Shown: one piece after another, positions 6,416 to 7,589 of the stretch
How the letters are laid out: each line of letters begins with the position of its first letter
Position numbering within the stretch: the first letter of the stretch is position 1
Assembly (NCBI GenBank): GCA_003482405.1
Contig: DMZB01000310.1
Span: forward strand, 1 to 7,589
Reading direction: 5' to 3'
From: Lactobacillus sp.
GTDB taxonomy: Bacteria; Bacillota; Bacilli; Lactobacillales; Lactobacillaceae
Length of the DNA stretch: 7,589 bases
Position numbers and translations under genes: made by a program
The notes under the pieces: model-generated
The model's database searches: none
Told to the model about the DNA's origin: nothing
What the model saw: the letters and a program-made list of their open reading frames with translations, nothing else

Positions 6416-6429
6416 AGAAAACGATTTCA
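6416..6429. promoter_or_regulatory. Operator O1 (imperfect) for the LacI-family regulator
   Basis: AGAAAACGATTTCA differs from the perfect palindrome TGAAATCGATTTCA at two positions and keeps the central CG and a complete right half. It lies 9 bases upstream of the -35 box. Its centre is 57 bp from that of the second site, so the two could be bridged by a dimer of dimers or act independently. Confidence 0.55.
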
Positions 6430-6438
6430 TAAATTCTC

Positions 6439-6467
6439 TTGACTATTTTTTATAGTCGCGTTATTTT
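6439..6467 (+). promoter_or_regulatory. Promoter of the LacI-family regulator gene
   Basis: TTGACT (6439-6444) and TATTTT (6462-6467) with a 17-base spacer make a strong sigma-A promoter, with the predicted start near 6474, inside the second operator. The spacer and -35 also hold an inverted repeat, GACTAT (6441-6446) with ATAGTC (6452-6457). Confidence 0.75.
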
Positions 6468-6472
6468 GTTAT

Positions 6473-6486
6473 TGAAATCGATTTCA
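6473..6486. promoter_or_regulatory. Operator O2 at the regulator's transcription start
   Basis: TGAAATCGATTTCA is a perfect 14-bp palindrome with a central CG step, the classic LacI-family operator form. It begins six bases past the -10 box and ends just before the ribosome site, so binding should block transcription: autorepression. The sequence also satisfies the relaxed CcpA cre pattern TGNAANCGNTNNCA, so CcpA could bind too. The same core recurs at the window end. Confidence 0.75.
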
Positions 6487-6487
6487 T

Positions 6488-6494
6488 AAGGCGG
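6488..6494 (+). promoter_or_regulatory. Ribosome binding site fixing the TTG start of the regulator
   Basis: AAGGCGG differs from the ideal AAGGAGG at one base and lies 8 bases before TTG 6503. No ATG lies close enough to compete, and the TTG start gives a full-length HTH N-terminus. Confidence 0.7.
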
Positions 6495-6502
6495 TAACAA
6501 TA

Positions 6503-7480
6503 TTGGCTAGCCAAGTAACTATCAAAGAAATTGCACGACATGCGGGCGTCTCTGAAACGACCGTTTCCCGCGTACTTAATCAACCAAAGATCGTAAACCC
6601 CAAAACTGTCGCCCGTGTTAAAGCCGTGATGAAAGAACTTAATTACCGTCCTAACGCACTGGCACAAAGTATGCGGAATCACACGACTAACACGATTGGC
6701 GTGATTATTTCAAACGTTCTAAATCCTTTTTTTAGCACCTTAGTGCGTGGGATTGAAGATACTGCCACCAAACGCGGTTACTCAGTAATCGTTTGTAATA
6801 CAGACGAGAATCCTGAAAAAGAAATGCAGTACATTAACATGTTAGTGGATCGTCAAGCCGATGGCATTATTTTAGCTAGTACTGGTCACAAACTTGATTA
6901 TCACGCCATTGTCGGCGACATGCCGATCGTTTTTATCGATCGGAAGCCCAGTGATGAAGATTATAAACGCTATGATACTGTACTAGTCAACAACGAAGAG
7001 GGCAGTTTTCAAGCCGTTGATGCGTTGATCCGACGTGGTGCACACCGGGTAAACGCAATTGTCAGCCCTGTTGCAACAACTGGTGTTGAGCGATTAGCCG
7101 GCTTTCATCGTGCTTTAAAGGAACATCATATGCGTATTTCCGAACAAGATGTCGCGTTGGATGACTACTTGGGCTACCACACAGCTGAATTAGCACTTAA
7201 TCTCATTCAGACCAATGACTGTGATGCTCTTTTCTGCGGAAATAATGTTATTTTGATGAATGTTCTGCATGTACTTAAAGAGTGGCAGATTACTGACATG
7301 CAATTGGCAGTGTTCGACAATCAACCCTGGTTTGATTTCGCTAACTATCCAATAATCTCTGTAGATCAGCCAGCATACTTGATTGGCACAAAGTCAATGA
7401 TACTATTGGCAAATCATTTAGCCGGTCAGGCCCACTCAGTCACACATGATATGGTTCAAGCAAAATTAGTGATTCGATAA
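6503..7480 (+). CDS. LacI-family transcriptional regulator
   Basis: A 325-residue repressor. The N-terminal helix-turn-helix VTIKEIARHAGVSETTVSRVLN (5-26) is followed by the hinge helix YRPNALAQSMR (48-58). The periplasmic-binding-like ligand domain begins at NTIGVII (63-69), with NPFF (74-77), Arg147 in VFIDR and Asp272 in VFDNQPW as probable sugar contacts. The hinge residue that normally inserts a leucine at the central CG of the operator is Met57. The C-terminus stops at LVIR, a few residues shorter than many relatives but apparently complete. The IDR and D..PW motifs resemble KdgR/RbsR-type regulators of sugar or sugar-acid use, but the effector cannot be named. Translation starts at TTG 6503. 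Matching palindromes at 6416-6429, 6473-6486 and 7568-7589 suggest autoregulation plus control of the next gene, which lies beyond the window and is probably a carbohydrate transporter or enzyme. Confidence 0.93.
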   Translation: MASQVTIKEIARHAGVSETTVSRVLNQPKIVNPKTVARVKAVMKELNYRPNALAQSMRNHTTNTIGVIISNVLNPFFSTLVRGIEDTATKRGYSVIVCNTDENPEKEMQYINMLVDRQADGIILASTGHKLDYHAIVGDMPIVFIDRKPSDEDYKRYDTVLVNNEEGSFQAVDALIRRGAHRVNAIVSPVATTGVERLAGFHRALKEHHMRISEQDVALDDYLGYHTAELALNLIQTNDCDALFCGNNVILMNVLHVLKEWQITDMQLAVFDNQPWFDFANYPIISVDQPAYLIGTKSMILLANHLAGQAHSVTHDMVQAKLVIR

Positions 7481-7507
7481 TATGAATCACTTGTTTATGG
7501 CACATAA

Positions 7508-7521
7508 TGAAAGCGCTATCA
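7508..7521 (+). promoter_or_regulatory. cre site (CcpA binding)
   Basis: TGAAAGCGCTATCA fits the Gram-positive catabolite-responsive element consensus TGWAARCGYTWNCW at every position. It lies 28 bases past the regulator's stop, in front of the gene expected beyond the right edge, and suggests glucose repression of that gene. No stem-loop terminator is visible between the regulator stop and this site. Confidence 0.7.
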
Positions 7522-7567
7522 AGCTTTTTGTCTTATTGTTTTTAGTATGGTTTTGTTTTTTTACGTT

Positions 7568-7589
7568 TTAATGAAATCGATTTCATTAA
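7568..7589. promoter_or_regulatory. Operator O3, 22-bp perfect palindrome before the next gene
   Basis: The last 22 bases are a perfect palindrome with core TGAAATCGATTTCA (7572-7585), flanked by TTAA on the left and its complement on the right. The core equals O2 exactly. It is the most symmetric of the three sites and probably the main operator of a sugar-use gene or operon starting past the window. The AT-rich 7522-7567 stretch should hold its promoter, but I see no clear -35/-10 pair; TTTAAT (7567-7572) is a possible -10 overlapping the operator. Confidence 0.7.

Noticed and set aside
6461..6682. Reverse reading frame of 73 codons over the regulator start
   Set aside because: It is antisense to the conserved HTH region and would cross the operator and promoter.
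1..7589. CRISPR array, tRNA or rRNA genes, insertion sequence, riboswitch or T-box
   Set aside because: No regularly spaced direct repeats, cloverleaf, rRNA-like block, transposase motifs or T-box-type conserved sequence were seen on either strand.

Overview
The window looks like chromosomal DNA of a low-to-moderate G+C Gram-positive bacterium, most likely a lactobacillus (Lactobacillaceae). The basis is the protein families (a DUF915-type secreted alpha/beta hydrolase, a YhaQ/YhaP-like ABC exporter, an AKR5-type aldo/keto reductase and a LacI-family sugar regulator), strong GGAGG-type ribosome sites, TTG/GTG starts, compact hairpin-plus-T terminators and a consensus CcpA cre site. No mobile-element, phage, CRISPR, tRNA or rRNA feature was recognised.

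Layout. (1) 1-834, + strand: an AT-rich DUF3800 protein with the diagnostic DESG motif. It converges, only 30 bases apart, with (2) 865-1827, - strand: a ten-helix EamA/DMT-family permease. Its promoter contains a near-perfect 18-bp palindrome, but no regulator gene is adjacent. (3) 1828-2100: a gap with that promoter, a strong forward RBS without an ORF, an inverted repeat, and a hairpin terminator that can work in both directions. (4) 2101-2949, - strand: an aldo/keto reductase with an intact D-Y-K-H tetrad and a good sigma-A promoter. (5) 3137-4009, + strand: a secreted DUF915-like hydrolase ending in a strong two-part terminator. (6) 4146-6264, + strand: a translationally coupled ABC ATPase/ABC-2 permease pair, closed by a terminator at 6289-6327. 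(7) 6503-7480, + strand: a LacI-family regulator, with operator-like palindromes around its promoter and a larger copy at the very end of the window, where a cre site also lies.

How the parts work together. Most genes are independent transcription units (reductase, hydrolase, drug/metabolite permease). The ABC pair is one operon, probably exporting a small ion, drug or peptide. The regulator most likely represses itself and a carbohydrate gene or operon that begins just past the right edge. That operon would be under dual control: the local LacI protein through TGAAATCGATTTCA sites, and CcpA through cre.

I found no convincing new multi-gene system. The points most worth a second look are the regulator's three-site operator set, the orphan forward promoter/RBS region at 1860-2060, the possible terminator/anti-terminator fold before the ABC genes, and the AT-rich DUF3800 gene, whose function is unknown.
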